DNA of 32,807 nucleotides from contig JADGAT010000057.1 in the NCBI GenBank assembly GCA_015231885.1, positions 1 through 32,807 on the forward strand, written 5' to 3'. Origin of the DNA: SAR324 cluster bacterium (GTDB lineage Bacteria; SAR324; NAC60-12). A program made the position numbers and the translations under genes. Positions within the stretch are counted from its first letter, which is position 1. Each line of letters starts with the position of its first letter. The notes under the pieces were generated by a model. That model made no database searches. It worked only from the letters and a program-made list of their open reading frames with translations, and was not told the origin of the DNA. Positions 1 to 8,425 of this stretch are shown here, piece after piece.

Positions 1-493
1 TGCCTTCCGCCTGGTAAAGCTGAGTGTTGCCCATACCAGGCAAAGAAATGATAATTAAGGCAAGCATGATGATTCCCATTCCACCAATAAAGTGTGTCAT
101 GCTCCGCCATAACAGCAAGCCATGAGGTAACTTTTCAATATCAGTGAGGATTGTGGCTCCAGTAGTAGTGTATCCAGACATGACTTCGAAAAAAGCATCT
201 GTAAAAGAAGGAATGGATCCATGGATCATAAAAGGAAGGGCAGAAAGACTGGAGATCACTACCCAGCCAAGAGTCACTATGATGAACCCATCCTTCTTCT
301 TGGCCCCGCGCTGTTTCTTGAACCCTCTCCATAACAACATCCCAATTACAAATCCGATCAAAATGGATAATGAAATAGCATTAATGTCTCCTTCTTTGAA
401 GTAAACGGCGATTGCAAGTGGAAACAGAAGCATGCCTGCGGTAAAAACTAATAATATTCCCAGGATATTCAGAATTGTAAAAATATTGGGCAT
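1..493 (-). CDS. trkH: TrkH-family potassium uptake membrane subunit (N-terminal part, runs off the window)
   Basis: This is the membrane, ion-conducting subunit of a Trk/Ktr-type K+ uptake system. Only about 164 N-terminal residues are in the window. I translated it from an ATG at 493, which has an AGGA just upstream. Visible are an N-terminal span (around residues 3-30), a second hydrophobic segment around residues 38-54, a Lys/Arg-rich cytoplasmic loop, a third span, and the first P-loop with SGYTTTGATIL, whose TTGAT is the typical TrkH selectivity-filter region. It continues into HFIGGMGI, also typical of the family. The gene lies 72 nt after the carbonic-anhydrase-like gene and may be the last detectable member of the suc transcript. 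No TrkA partner is visible. The family call is firm; the TrkH versus KtrB subtype is less certain. Confidence 0.87.
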   Translation of the reverse strand, partial: MPNIFTILNILGILLVFTAGMLLFPLAIAVYFKEGDINAISLSILIGFVIGMLLWRGFKKQRGAKKKDGFIIVTLGWVVISSLSALPFMIHGSIPSFTDAFFEVMSGYTTTGATILTDIEKLPHGLLLWRSMTHFIGGMGIIMLALIIISLPGMGNTQLYQAEG

Positions 494-565
494 ATTTTCC
501 TATCGTGCTGGGCTTAGAAGGTGGTTTTTTAGTGGGATAATATTTTTTACCCGCATAGCAAAATT

Positions 566-1354
566 TTATTCTTCTTTTAACTCTTCTATGGTGCCGTCCC
601 GGTAAACAAAAAGAGGAGCAATTTGAATTGTCTTGGAGAGATCCCAGGATCGGATTTTAGCAGTATATTGCAGGACTTTGTTTTCTGTGTCCAGCCCATC
701 ATTTCGGTTGGAGTTTTCAAATCCTGCAACTAGGATAGTCTGGGAGAGGTGCTTTTTTGTTGAAATATCTACTATTTTGGTTTTTGTTGAAAATACAGCA
801 TCTTTGTGAATTTCTACCAGTTCGCCAATGGCTCCATCAGCTCCTGGAAAGGTATAGATTTTAGCAATGTGAATTTGTTTACTTTCCAGGTAATTAGAAA
901 CAGCATCAGAGGTTCGACCATCCATGCATTTTAAGACAATGCCCAGGTCCACTCCTTCCAAGGGATTGAAGTGATCTCCCTCAACAAAATCCGATTTCCA
1001 TTGCTGGCCCTGGTTTTCGTTGGTGCTGTATATTCCTGAAACCCTCACACCGGTGGGTGTAAAAATTTTCATGGTTTCTACAGCAGCATCGAGTTTGTGT
1101 TTATGTTTTTCGAAGTTATGGTCATATCCTGCACAATCATGATGTCCTGCAATAATAATGTGGACGGACTGGTCGGCACTGGTCAAGAAGGCCACTTTCT
1201 GAATGATTTGATCCACTACCGATTTAATATCAGAATAGAGTTGGATGATGTCCCCATAAGCCACCTTATAATTTTTTCTCAGATAATCAGTAACCACTCG
1301 TTGGGGAAATGGATCAGAAGTGGTGATAATGGTGCCAAACGATGGATGTTCCAT
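566..1354 (-). CDS. Tandem beta-carbonic-anhydrase-like protein with a split zinc site
   Basis: This 262-residue protein is read as two beta-carbonic-anhydrase-like domains in tandem (about 1-128 and 135-262). An ungapped 19-residue match supports this: residues 7-25 align to 138-156 at a constant offset of 131 (G7/G138, D14/D145, V21/V152, Y24/Y155, L25/L156). Canonical beta-CAs bind zinc with CxDxR and HxxC. Domain 1 keeps HxxC (AGHHDC, H71 and C74) but has T12 and F16 where Cys and Arg should be. Domain 2 keeps CMDGR (C143, D145, R147) but has AGFENS, so F212 and S215 replace His and Cys. Both domains end in the V-x-V-x-G/P-x-Y-type strand usual near a beta-CA C-terminus. It starts 3 nt after the lpdA stop with no Shine-Dalgarno, so translational coupling is likely. 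Whether it is catalytic is unknown. Confidence 0.72.
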   Translation of the reverse strand: MEHPSFGTIITTSDPFPQRVVTDYLRKNYKVAYGDIIQLYSDIKSVVDQIIQKVAFLTSADQSVHIIIAGHHDCAGYDHNFEKHKHKLDAAVETMKIFTPTGVRVSGIYSTNENQGQQWKSDFVEGDHFNPLEGVDLGIVLKCMDGRTSDAVSNYLESKQIHIAKIYTFPGADGAIGELVEIHKDAVFSTKTKIVDISTKKHLSQTILVAGFENSNRNDGLDTENKVLQYTAKIRSWDLSKTIQIAPLFVYRDGTIEELKEE

Positions 1355-1357
1355 ATT

Positions 1358-2752
1358 TTACAGATGTATTGGACGTTTTTCTGTAGTAGCCAGACAGGCT
1401 TCTTTCATGGCTTCGGTGAATGTCGGATGAGCATGAGAAATACGAGAAATGTCTTCAGCACTGGCACGGTATTCCAAAGCAACGACGGCTTCTGCAATCA
1501 AGTCTGCTATACGGGCTCCGATCATATGGACACCCAGGATTTCATCAGTTGCTTTATCGGCCAGTACTTTAATAAAACCATCGGTTTCATTGGCGGCTCT
1601 TGCCCTTCCCAGTGCTTTGAAAGGAAAAGAGCCTGATTTGTATGCATGTTCTTTGGCTTTGAGCTCTTCTTCCGTGTAGCCAACACTGGCCACTTCCGGC
1701 CATGTGTAAACCACGCCAGGGATGGCCATGTAATTGATATGGGGTTTTTGCCCTGCCATGGTTTCGGCAACATAGACGCCTTCTTCTTCTGCTTTATGAG
1801 CGAGCATTGCTCCCCGAATGACATCTCCAATCGCATAAATTCCTGGCACTGAAGTTTCCAAATGATCGTTCACGGGGATCTGGCCTTTTTCAGTCTGGAT
1901 CCCAATGGATTCCAATCCCAGATTATCTGTATAGGGCCTTCTGCCTACCGAAACCAAACAGTAATCCCCCTGGAATGTCACTTCCATTCCTTTTTTGTTA
2001 TCAGCCGTAACGAGGACTTTTTTTCCTTGTACAGAGGTATTTTTCACTGAATGGCTCAGATAGAATTCCATTCCTTTCTTTTTAAGAACTCTTTGTAATT
2101 CTTTTCCCAAAGCACGATCCATGGTTGGCAGAATGCTGTCTGCATATTCTATAACGCGTACCTTTGTTCCCAGGCGGGAGTAAACTTGGCCCAGTTCTAA
2201 TCCAATGACGCCGCCCCCAATGACTACCATTTCTTCAGGAATTTCCTGCAGTGTCAAGGCTTCTGTGGAAGTGATGACTCGTTGTTTATCAATTTCAACA
2301 CCAGGAATGCTGGAAGGTTTGGATCCGGTCGCAAGGATGGTTTTTCTGGTTTCCAACGTCTCTTTGCTTCCGTCTGCTTTGGCAATTTGAATGGTATTGG
2401 TATTCACGAAAGAGCCATGACCATGAAATACATCGACTTTATTTTTTTTCATCAAATACTGGACTCCGTCACATGTCTGCTGAACCACTTCGTTTTTGCG
2501 CCGCATCATCTTGACCAGATCCACTTGCAGTCCTGTGACTTGAATACCATGAGCTTCAAAAGAATGCTTGGCGAGGTGATAATGTTCTGTGGAATCCAAT
2601 AATGCTTTTGACGGAATGCATCCGACGTTCAGACAAGTTCCTCCTAATGTGGAATAGCGTTCAATGATTGCGGTTTTCATCCCGAGCTGCGCACAGCGGA
2701 TTGCGGCAACATACCCACCTGGACCGGAACCGATAATGGTGACATCATACAT
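1358..2752 (-). CDS. lpdA: Dihydrolipoyl dehydrogenase (E3)
   Basis: This is the FAD-dependent E3 that reoxidises dihydrolipoyl groups with NAD+ in 2-oxoacid dehydrogenase complexes; its place after sucAB points to the 2-oxoglutarate complex. It has 464 residues, the usual length. Visible are the FAD-binding GSGPGG at residues 8-13, the redox disulfide GGTCLNVGCIPSK (C40 and C45), the ATGSKP motif, the NAD-binding VIGGGVIGLELG, the second FAD motif GIYAIGD, and the C-terminal catalytic HAHPTFTEA with the His-Glu pair that acts across the dimer. An AAGGAA lies just before the ATG. It follows sucB by 50 nt and nearly touches the next gene. No separate pyruvate dehydrogenase genes are in the window, so it could also serve other complexes. 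Confidence 0.97.
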   Translation of the reverse strand: MYDVTIIGSGPGGYVAAIRCAQLGMKTAIIERYSTLGGTCLNVGCIPSKALLDSTEHYHLAKHSFEAHGIQVTGLQVDLVKMMRRKNEVVQQTCDGVQYLMKKNKVDVFHGHGSFVNTNTIQIAKADGSKETLETRKTILATGSKPSSIPGVEIDKQRVITSTEALTLQEIPEEMVVIGGGVIGLELGQVYSRLGTKVRVIEYADSILPTMDRALGKELQRVLKKKGMEFYLSHSVKNTSVQGKKVLVTADNKKGMEVTFQGDYCLVSVGRRPYTDNLGLESIGIQTEKGQIPVNDHLETSVPGIYAIGDVIRGAMLAHKAEEEGVYVAETMAGQKPHINYMAIPGVVYTWPEVASVGYTEEELKAKEHAYKSGSFPFKALGRARAANETDGFIKVLADKATDEILGVHMIGARIADLIAEAVVALEYRASAEDISRISHAHPTFTEAMKEACLATTEKRPIHL

Positions 2753-2768
2753 AGCATTCCTTATGGTA

Positions 2769-2782
2769 ATTAAGAATTAAGA
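2769..2782. repeat. Two tandem copies of the 7-mer ATTAAGA in the sucB-lpdA spacer
   Basis: ATTAAGA occurs twice head to tail, followed at 2789-2800 by a further A/T stretch, AATTAAAAATTA. Together they make up most of the 50-nt sucB-lpdA spacer. It is simple-sequence DNA with no hairpin that I can defend. It probably reflects slippage rather than a regulatory site. Confidence 0.45.
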
Positions 2783-2802
2783 ATGAGCAATTAAAAATTA
2801 TT

Positions 2803-4044
2803 TTATACTCCTAAAAGCAATCGTGCTGGATCTTCCAGATATTCTTTAACTTTGTATAAAAAACTAACGGATTCTCGGCCGTCAATAATGCGGTGGTCAT
2901 AAGAGAGAGCGACATACATGACCGGACGGATTTCGACCTGACCGTTTATGGCAAGAGGACGTTCTACCACATTATGCATTCCTAAAATAGCACTTTGAGG
3001 AGGGTTGATGATTGGAGTGGAAAGCATGGATCCAAAGACACCGCCATTGGTGATAGAAAAAGTCCCTCCTGTCATTTCTTCAAGGGCCAGCTTGTTTTCT
3101 CGTGCTTTGGATGCCAGCCGCATGATTTCTGCTTCAATTTCAGCAATAGTCAGCAACTGGGCATTACGGACAACAGGCACAACCAGCCCTTTTGGAGCAC
3201 TTACCGCAATTCCCACATCGACATAATCATGATAGACAATTTCTTCTCCATCAATCATTCCATTGACGGCAGGAAAATCTCTCAAGGCTTCTGCGCAGGC
3301 TTTTGTGAAAAAAGACATGAATCCCAATTTAATGCCGTATTTATCTAAAAATCGCTCTTTGTATTTTTTTCGTAATTCCATCAACGCATGCATGTTCACT
3401 TCATTAAAAGTCGTCAGCATGGCTGTTTCATTTTTCACGGCTACCAGGCGCTCTGAAAGTTTTTTGCGCAGTTTCGACATTTTTTCGCGGTGCATACCCC
3501 TCTCTCCAGCTGGGGTAGAATCAGCAACTGGAGCAGGCTTTTCTGAAGGGGGCATTGTTGGTGTTGGTGCTTTTTGAGCTTGCTCCAATACGTCTGCCTT
3601 AGTGATCCTACCACCTTTGCCCGTACCTTCTATTGCTTTTGCCGGGATTTGTTTTTCTGCCATAATTTTTGCGGCTGCAACTGAGGGAACACCGGTGGCG
3701 TAGGTAGAATCTACTTTTGCACTTTCCTTTTCTGAAGCAGCAGTGGGAGTCGTTTCTGTCGGCAGAGTATCAACGGGTTTAGCAGATGAAGCGGTTTCTT
3801 TGGGAGAAGTACTGGTATCAATGCTGCACACGACATCACCCACACTTGCTTCTGTTCCCTCGGGGAGTACAATCTGTAATACTCCACTGACTTCCGCGTG
3901 AAGAGGCAGCGTGGCTTTATCGGTTTCGATTTCACACAAAACATCATCAACTTCTACATAATCTCCATCTTGTTTCATCCAGCCTGCAATTTCTACTTCG
4001 GTGATGGATTCTCCCGGGCTGGGAATTTTTACTTCAACATTCAT
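2803..4044 (-). CDS. sucB: Dihydrolipoyllysine succinyltransferase, E2 of 2-oxoglutarate dehydrogenase
   Basis: This core E2 transfers the succinyl group from lipoamide to CoA. It has 413 residues in the standard order. A single lipoyl domain occupies about residues 1-77, with lipoylated K43 in [11 protein letters not shown]. An Ala/Pro/Thr/Ser-rich linker follows. The peripheral subunit-binding domain lies near 115-155 ([28 protein letters not shown]), then a second flexible linker, then the catalytic domain ending in [10 protein letters not shown] with H384 and D388. The TDKAT lipoyl context and position directly after sucA favour SucB over a pyruvate-complex E2. The Shine-Dalgarno before the ATG is weak (AAGAA). 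The spacer to sucA is 51 nt, consistent with one operon. Confidence 0.96.
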   Translation of the reverse strand: MNVEVKIPSPGESITEVEIAGWMKQDGDYVEVDDVLCEIETDKATLPLHAEVSGVLQIVLPEGTEASVGDVVCSIDTSTSPKETASSAKPVDTLPTETTPTAASEKESAKVDSTYATGVPSVAAAKIMAEKQIPAKAIEGTGKGGRITKADVLEQAQKAPTPTMPPSEKPAPVADSTPAGERGMHREKMSKLRKKLSERLVAVKNETAMLTTFNEVNMHALMELRKKYKERFLDKYGIKLGFMSFFTKACAEALRDFPAVNGMIDGEEIVYHDYVDVGIAVSAPKGLVVPVVRNAQLLTIAEIEAEIMRLASKARENKLALEEMTGGTFSITNGGVFGSMLSTPIINPPQSAILGMHNVVERPLAINGQVEIRPVMYVALSYDHRIIDGRESVSFLYKVKEYLEDPARLLLGV

Positions 4045-4095
4045 AAGCGTTCTTGGTTGAAAAGGTTTCTTTCAATTAGGGATGCAACAATGAAT

Positions 4096-6852
4096 TCATG
4101 AACTTGCAAAAGATTTGTCCAACAGATTCTGCTGCTGTGTCTGGTGCATTTTAGCAAACCCAGTTGCTGGTGATGCACTTTCTTTACGAGTAATGCCATG
4201 GAGAGGAACTATTTTGAACTTGCGCAGCAAAAATGGCCATGCTCCCATATTTTCCGGTTCTTCCTGTACCCAAAAATGTTCTTTTGCATTGTTGTATTTT
4301 TTGATAATGGCTTCCAGTTGAGTGGTTGGTATTGGATAGAGCTGCTCGACACGGATAATGGCAATATCTTGATGCTTTTCAATTTGCTGACGTCCCAGCA
4401 AGTCATAGTAAATTTTTCCACTGCAGAATAAAATGCGTTTGACCGATTGGGAGTCCACATAAGAATCATCAATGACTTCTAAAAATTGTGTTCCAGTCAT
4501 AAAATCTTCAGGCGTGCTCACACACAAAGGGTGCCTCAACAGACTTTTGGGACTCATCAGGATCAATGGCTTCCGAAACGGTCGTTTTATCTGTCGCCTC
4601 AGAACATGAAACAAATTTGCCGGAGTGGTACAGCTGACAACCTGCATGTTGTATTCACCACATAGTTCCAGAAAGCGTTCCAACCTGGCGGAAGAATGTT
4701 CAGGACCTTGACCTTCAAAGCCATGGGGCAATGAAAGAACGAGCCCGGACATACGCTGCCATTTTGTTTCAGAGGCAGCAATGAACTGATCAATAATGAT
4801 TTGTGCACCATTTGCAAAATCTCCAAATTGAGCCTCCCAAATGACGAGTGCATGAGGGGTGGTCATTGAATATCCTACTTCAAATCCCAATACGGCATAT
4901 TCAGATAGAAGCGAATTATAAATTCTAAATGGTCCCTGATTTTCGCTGATATGCTCTAAAGGAATATATTCTTCTTCGGAATCAGGCAGTTTGGCAACCG
5001 CATGACGGTGAGAAAATGTGCCGCGTTCCACATCCTGGCCGCTTATTCTGATAGGAACTTGTTCGTTCAATAGAGAACCATAAGCAAGCAATTCCCCCAT
5101 ACCCCAGTCAATTTTGTGGGTTTCATTGACCATTTTGCCGCGAGCTTCAAATAATTTTTTGAGCTTTGGGAAAAATTTCATATCTGTTGGAACAGATGCA
5201 ATGGTGTTGGCAACAGCCTTTAATGTTTGTTCTTCAATTCCTGTTGGCGGGGATTGGATGAAATCTTCCGGTGAGCTCATGCGTATCCCTTTCCAGACAC
5301 CGTCCAGGAAGCTGGGCAACTCGGCAGCTTCTTTTTGTCGGGCTTCATCCAGCCGCTCCTGCAATTCTTTTTTGAATTGCTGCTCCATTTCTTTGGCTAA
5401 GTTGGCTTCAATGCTCCCGTGCTCAATCAGTTGTTGACTGTAAATTTCTCGGGGATTGGGATGCTTGGCAATAATGTTATAAAGAATAGGCTGTGTGAAA
5501 CGAGGTTCGTCTGATTCATTATGACCATGTTTGCGGTAGCCGAGAATATCGATGAAAACGTCTTTGTGAAATTGCTGACGGTATTCCAGGGCCAACTGGA
5601 TGACATAGGTTACAGCCTCTGCATCATCTCCATTGATATGAAAAATGGGAGAGAGAGTCGTTTTTGCGACATCGGTGCAGTAAGTGCTGGAACGGGCATC
5701 AATATAGTTGGTGGTGAACCCAACCTGATTGTTAAGAATGACATGAATGGTTCCTCCCGTTTTATAGCCTTCCAATGTTGACATTTGCAAGACTTCGTAA
5801 ATGATTCCCTGACCTGCAATCGACGCATCTCCGTGAATTAAAATGGGGGCAATCTTGTTTAAATCTCCATTGTAGCGAAAATCACTTTTCGCGCGAACAA
5901 TGCCTTCCACGACAGGGTTCACTGCTTCTAAGTGGGAGGGATTGGGAGTCAGAGTGAGGTGTACTTTTTTGCCATGCTCTGTGTGTTTGTTGCTGGAGAA
6001 TCCCAGATGGTATTTCACATCTCCTTCAAAAATAGATTCTTCAAAAGCTTTCCCTTCAAACTCAGCAAAGATCGTTTCATAGGTTTTGTCCAAAATGTTA
6101 GCCAGCACATTCAAACGTCCACGATGAGCCATGCCAATGACAAACTCTTCTATTCCAAGATCGGCTCCTTTTTCCACAATGGCATCTAAAGCGGGGATGA
6201 TGGTTTCTGAACCTTCCAAAGAAAAACGTTTTTGACCGACAAACTTTGTATGCAAAAAGTTTTCAAAAATGACGGCTTGGTTGAGCTTGTGAAGAATACG
6301 TTTTTTTTCTTCAACAGAAAAATTGGGAGTATTTCGGCATGCTTCCATCTTTTTCTGCAGCCATTCTGCCGCTTCTCGAGGCCTCATGTACACAAATTCA
6401 GCGCCTATATTCCCACAGTACGTTTGTTTCAAGTGTTCAAGAATTTCTTGCAATGTCGCATTTTCGAGTCCAATTTGTATTCCTGCTTGAAAGACAGTAG
6501 ACAGGTCGGTATCGGACAGGCCAAAGTCATTGAGTTGCATGGGGGCCATGTGCTGGCGTCTGGGCCGTACCGGGTTGGTTGTCGAATAAAGGTGGCCACG
6601 CTGCCGATAAGCACCAATCAAGTTGATCACAGCAACTTCTTTTTTAAACTTACTGGAGGCCTCTTGTTCTCCTTTGAGTGCGGCAGGGCAATCTCCTTCA
6701 CTTTCTTCAGCATACTGTTCACGTGAGAAATCAAAACCTTTAAAAAACTGCTGCCAGCTTGTATCAACGGATGCGGGATCTGCTTGATATTGGCGGTACA
6801 TATCCTCAATAACAGTAACATCTGCGTTACTCATATAAGAGTAATTATCCAT
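4096..6852 (-). CDS. sucA: 2-oxoglutarate dehydrogenase E1 (thiamine diphosphate-dependent)
   Basis: E1 decarboxylates 2-oxoglutarate and transfers the succinyl group to lipoyl-E2 in the TCA cycle. I start it at the ATG at 6852, giving 918 residues, because GGAGGA sits 8 nt upstream (6861-6866). The longer frame to 6903 adds 17 residues rich in Arg/Asn/Gln that do not resemble the family. From 6852 the protein opens with the usual N-terminal segment (YRQYQADPASVD, TSWQQFF). Visible are GAYRQRGHL (80-88), FVIGMAHRGRLNVL (237-250), the thiamine-diphosphate motif beginning HGDAS (340-344) and ending NNQVGFT (374-380), and the C-terminal transketolase-like half with QFGDFANGAQ. It is the first gene of sucA-sucB-lpdA. 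Confidence 0.96.
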   Translation of the reverse strand: MDNYSYMSNADVTVIEDMYRQYQADPASVDTSWQQFFKGFDFSREQYAEESEGDCPAALKGEQEASSKFKKEVAVINLIGAYRQRGHLYSTTNPVRPRRQHMAPMQLNDFGLSDTDLSTVFQAGIQIGLENATLQEILEHLKQTYCGNIGAEFVYMRPREAAEWLQKKMEACRNTPNFSVEEKKRILHKLNQAVIFENFLHTKFVGQKRFSLEGSETIIPALDAIVEKGADLGIEEFVIGMAHRGRLNVLANILDKTYETIFAEFEGKAFEESIFEGDVKYHLGFSSNKHTEHGKKVHLTLTPNPSHLEAVNPVVEGIVRAKSDFRYNGDLNKIAPILIHGDASIAGQGIIYEVLQMSTLEGYKTGGTIHVILNNQVGFTTNYIDARSSTYCTDVAKTTLSPIFHINGDDAEAVTYVIQLALEYRQQFHKDVFIDILGYRKHGHNESDEPRFTQPILYNIIAKHPNPREIYSQQLIEHGSIEANLAKEMEQQFKKELQERLDEARQKEAAELPSFLDGVWKGIRMSSPEDFIQSPPTGIEEQTLKAVANTIASVPTDMKFFPKLKKLFEARGKMVNETHKIDWGMGELLAYGSLLNEQVPIRISGQDVERGTFSHRHAVAKLPDSEEEYIPLEHISENQGPFRIYNSLLSEYAVLGFEVGYSMTTPHALVIWEAQFGDFANGAQIIIDQFIAASETKWQRMSGLVLSLPHGFEGQGPEHSSARLERFLELCGEYNMQVVSCTTPANLFHVLRRQIKRPFRKPLILMSPKSLLRHPLCVSTPEDFMTGTQFLEVIDDSYVDSQSVKRILFCSGKIYYDLLGRQQIEKHQDIAIIRVEQLYPIPTTQLEAIIKKYNNAKEHFWVQEEPENMGAWPFLLRKFKIVPLHGITRKESASPATGFAKMHQTQQQNLLDKSFASS

Positions 6853-7189
6853 ATTTGTTGTCCTCCAATGAGCGTTTGAACGTCGTTGTCTCGACTGGTC
6901 CAAAAATAAGTTTTTATGGCACAGAGGATGGTCTCCAGCCAGAAATTATCCAAATATCTTAGCAAGCTCAATCAGCAAAGCAAATGATTTTCTTTGAATT
7001 TTTTAGTTTAACTAACGTATTGACAACAGGAAAGTAATTTTTGAATTTTTCTGGGATGGTAAAGATTTACATGATACACTGCTAAAATCACGGTGAGACA
7101 CTTTGTCTTGACCCTGAGTAAAATTGAATAGTAGTTTTCAAATTTTTGTTCATCCATACTTTTGTTCATTTGATTTTTGAGATTAGGAC
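6853..7189. promoter_or_regulatory. Divergent intergenic region between the suc operon and the channel gene triad
   Basis: These 337 nt must carry the leader of sucA (minus) and of the channel triad (plus). No gene is visible. On the minus strand a weak promoter-like pair is TTGAGC (6966-6971), a 15-nt spacer and GATAAT (6945-6950), giving a leader of roughly 85-90 nt before the strong sucA ribosome site. On the plus strand a good -35 hexamer, TTGACA, lies at 7020-7025, but no convincing -10 follows at the right distance. A short interrupted hairpin (AGACA-ctt-TGTCT, 7096-7108, with outer GGT/ACC) lies in the likely triad leader. Promoter assignments here are weak. Confidence 0.35.
7144..7169 (+). 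repeat. Direct repeat TTTTGTTCAT, two copies, upstream of the channel triad
   Basis: The 10-mer TTTTGTTCAT occurs at 7144-7153 and again at 7160-7169, start to start 16 nt, ending 20 nt before the ATG of the first triad gene. Exact copies this close could be an operator or chance in A/T-rich DNA. The sequence gives no further clue. Confidence 0.4.
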
Positions 7190-8425
7190 ATGAAATGTCT
7201 CAGCTGTAAAACACTCAATCCTGAAGTTGCTGTATATTGCCGGCAGTGTGGGGCCTATTTGCCCGTTGAAAAATCGGGAGAGTACTTTGATATATTGAAA
7301 GCCTTGCTGCTGGGGCTCGCGCTGACAGGGGTTTTTTATTTGCTATTGCTGCCAAATATTGAGCAATATCAAATTGAAGAATTGTTTTCTGGAAGCATCT
7401 CAGAGGCCATCACGGGACTGACTTCCTGGTCATTTTTTATTATTTTATTTAAATATTTGCGGTTCCGGGAACAGGGAAAAACATTTCAAAAATTTCGCCA
7501 CCAGCGCATGAGTGAGATCTTGGCAAAAGGGGTGTATGTTCAAAATGTGGAAGAACAGTTGAATGAAATCAGTAAATTTTTGGAAAATGAGAAGATCAAA
7601 CGATTTCCTAACAGTCTTATTTTTCGAAGAGTTCGTCGCATTTTCCACCACATTAAAGCCATTCCCAAAAAGGAGGAAATCAATAAAATTTTTGATTATC
7701 AGGCTCAGATTGATTACAACCGAATGGAAAACAGTTATACGTTGTTGAATGTGTTTATTTGGGCAATTCCCATTTTAGGCTTCATTGGTACAGTTTTTGG
7801 GATTGGTGAAGCCATTGCCGAATTTTCCAGTTTTATTCGGTCAGTGAGCTCAGTGGAACTCAGCAGCCAGATGAGATCAGCATTGGGTGGAGTGACTAGT
7901 GGATTATCGATTGCGTTCAATACAACATTTCTTGCCTTGGTGTTTGTGATTCCGATTATGGTGATGAGTTCCTTTCTTCGTAAAACAGAGGAAGATTTAC
8001 TCTTGATGATGGAGGATTATTGTTTGGAAGAAGTGCTGCCTCACTTGCACATTATTCCAGGATCTGAAGTAGAGAGAGAAGCCTTTGATGAACACATGTA
8101 TAAAATAATGCAGCTTTCTGGAAATTGGATGGCCCGCCTGGAACCCCTGATTGAGTCCATGACTCAGTATGCGGGAAGCTTAAAACATCAAATTGAAGGG
8201 TTGCAGCCATTGGTTAAAGATTTTAGTGAAACCTTTTTTGCCGCAAAAGATAATCTCGCCAACCAGGATGCTGTTTCAAAGCAATCTGCCAACATGAAAT
8301 ATACCAGTTCGTCTGTGTTACAGGATGCGCCCCCTCCTGATCCTGATACATCGGAAAATCCTCACGATGATCCGCTGGAACCGCAGGAGGTTGACCCGAT
8401 AACCAAGCACAAGGATTCTGAATGA
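7190..8425 (+). CDS. Zinc-ribbon MotA/TolQ/ExbB-family proton-channel protein
   Basis: This 411-residue inner-membrane protein is probably the ring subunit of an ion-driven motor. It opens with a cytoplasmic zinc-ribbon-like CxxC-x10-CxxC (C3, C6, C17, C20). Two spans follow (about 36-54 and 75-90), then a charged cytoplasmic region of about 95 residues. The MotA/TolQ/ExbB core has a span with PILGFIGTVFGIGEAI (194-209) and a last span with LGGVTSGLSIAFNTTFLAL (232-250), where T201 and T245/T246 match the polar channel residues of the family. After residue 265 comes a helical stretch, then an acidic, Pro-rich tail. The ATG has only a weak GAGA upstream. Its stop overlaps the next start (ATGA). 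The family call is firm; the job of the unit is unknown. Confidence 0.82.
   Translation: MKCLSCKTLNPEVAVYCRQCGAYLPVEKSGEYFDILKALLLGLALTGVFYLLLLPNIEQYQIEELFSGSISEAITGLTSWSFFIILFKYLRFREQGKTFQKFRHQRMSEILAKGVYVQNVEEQLNEISKFLENEKIKRFPNSLIFRRVRRIFHHIKAIPKKEEINKIFDYQAQIDYNRMENSYTLLNVFIWAIPILGFIGTVFGIGEAIAEFSSFIRSVSSVELSSQMRSALGGVTSGLSIAFNTTFLALVFVIPIMVMSSFLRKTEEDLLLMMEDYCLEEVLPHLHIIPGSEVEREAFDEHMYKIMQLSGNWMARLEPLIESMTQYAGSLKHQIEGLQPLVKDFSETFFAAKDNLANQDAVSKQSANMKYTSSSVLQDAPPPDPDTSENPHDDPLEPQEVDPITKHKDSE

Noticed and set aside
1097..1636. Plus-strand frame of 179 codons opposite the carbonic-anhydrase-like gene and lpdA
   Set aside because: It crosses the junction of two well-supported minus-strand genes, has no family features and no ribosome site; a shadow frame.
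6232..6726. Plus-strand frame of 164 codons opposite sucA
   Set aside because: It lies wholly inside sucA in antisense. The translation is Phe-rich in the way antisense of Lys/Glu-rich coding usually is.
6853..6903. 17-residue N-terminal extension of SucA
   Set aside because: GGAGGA sits 8 nt before the ATG at 6852, and the extension is unlike SucA N-termini; the bases more likely form the leader.
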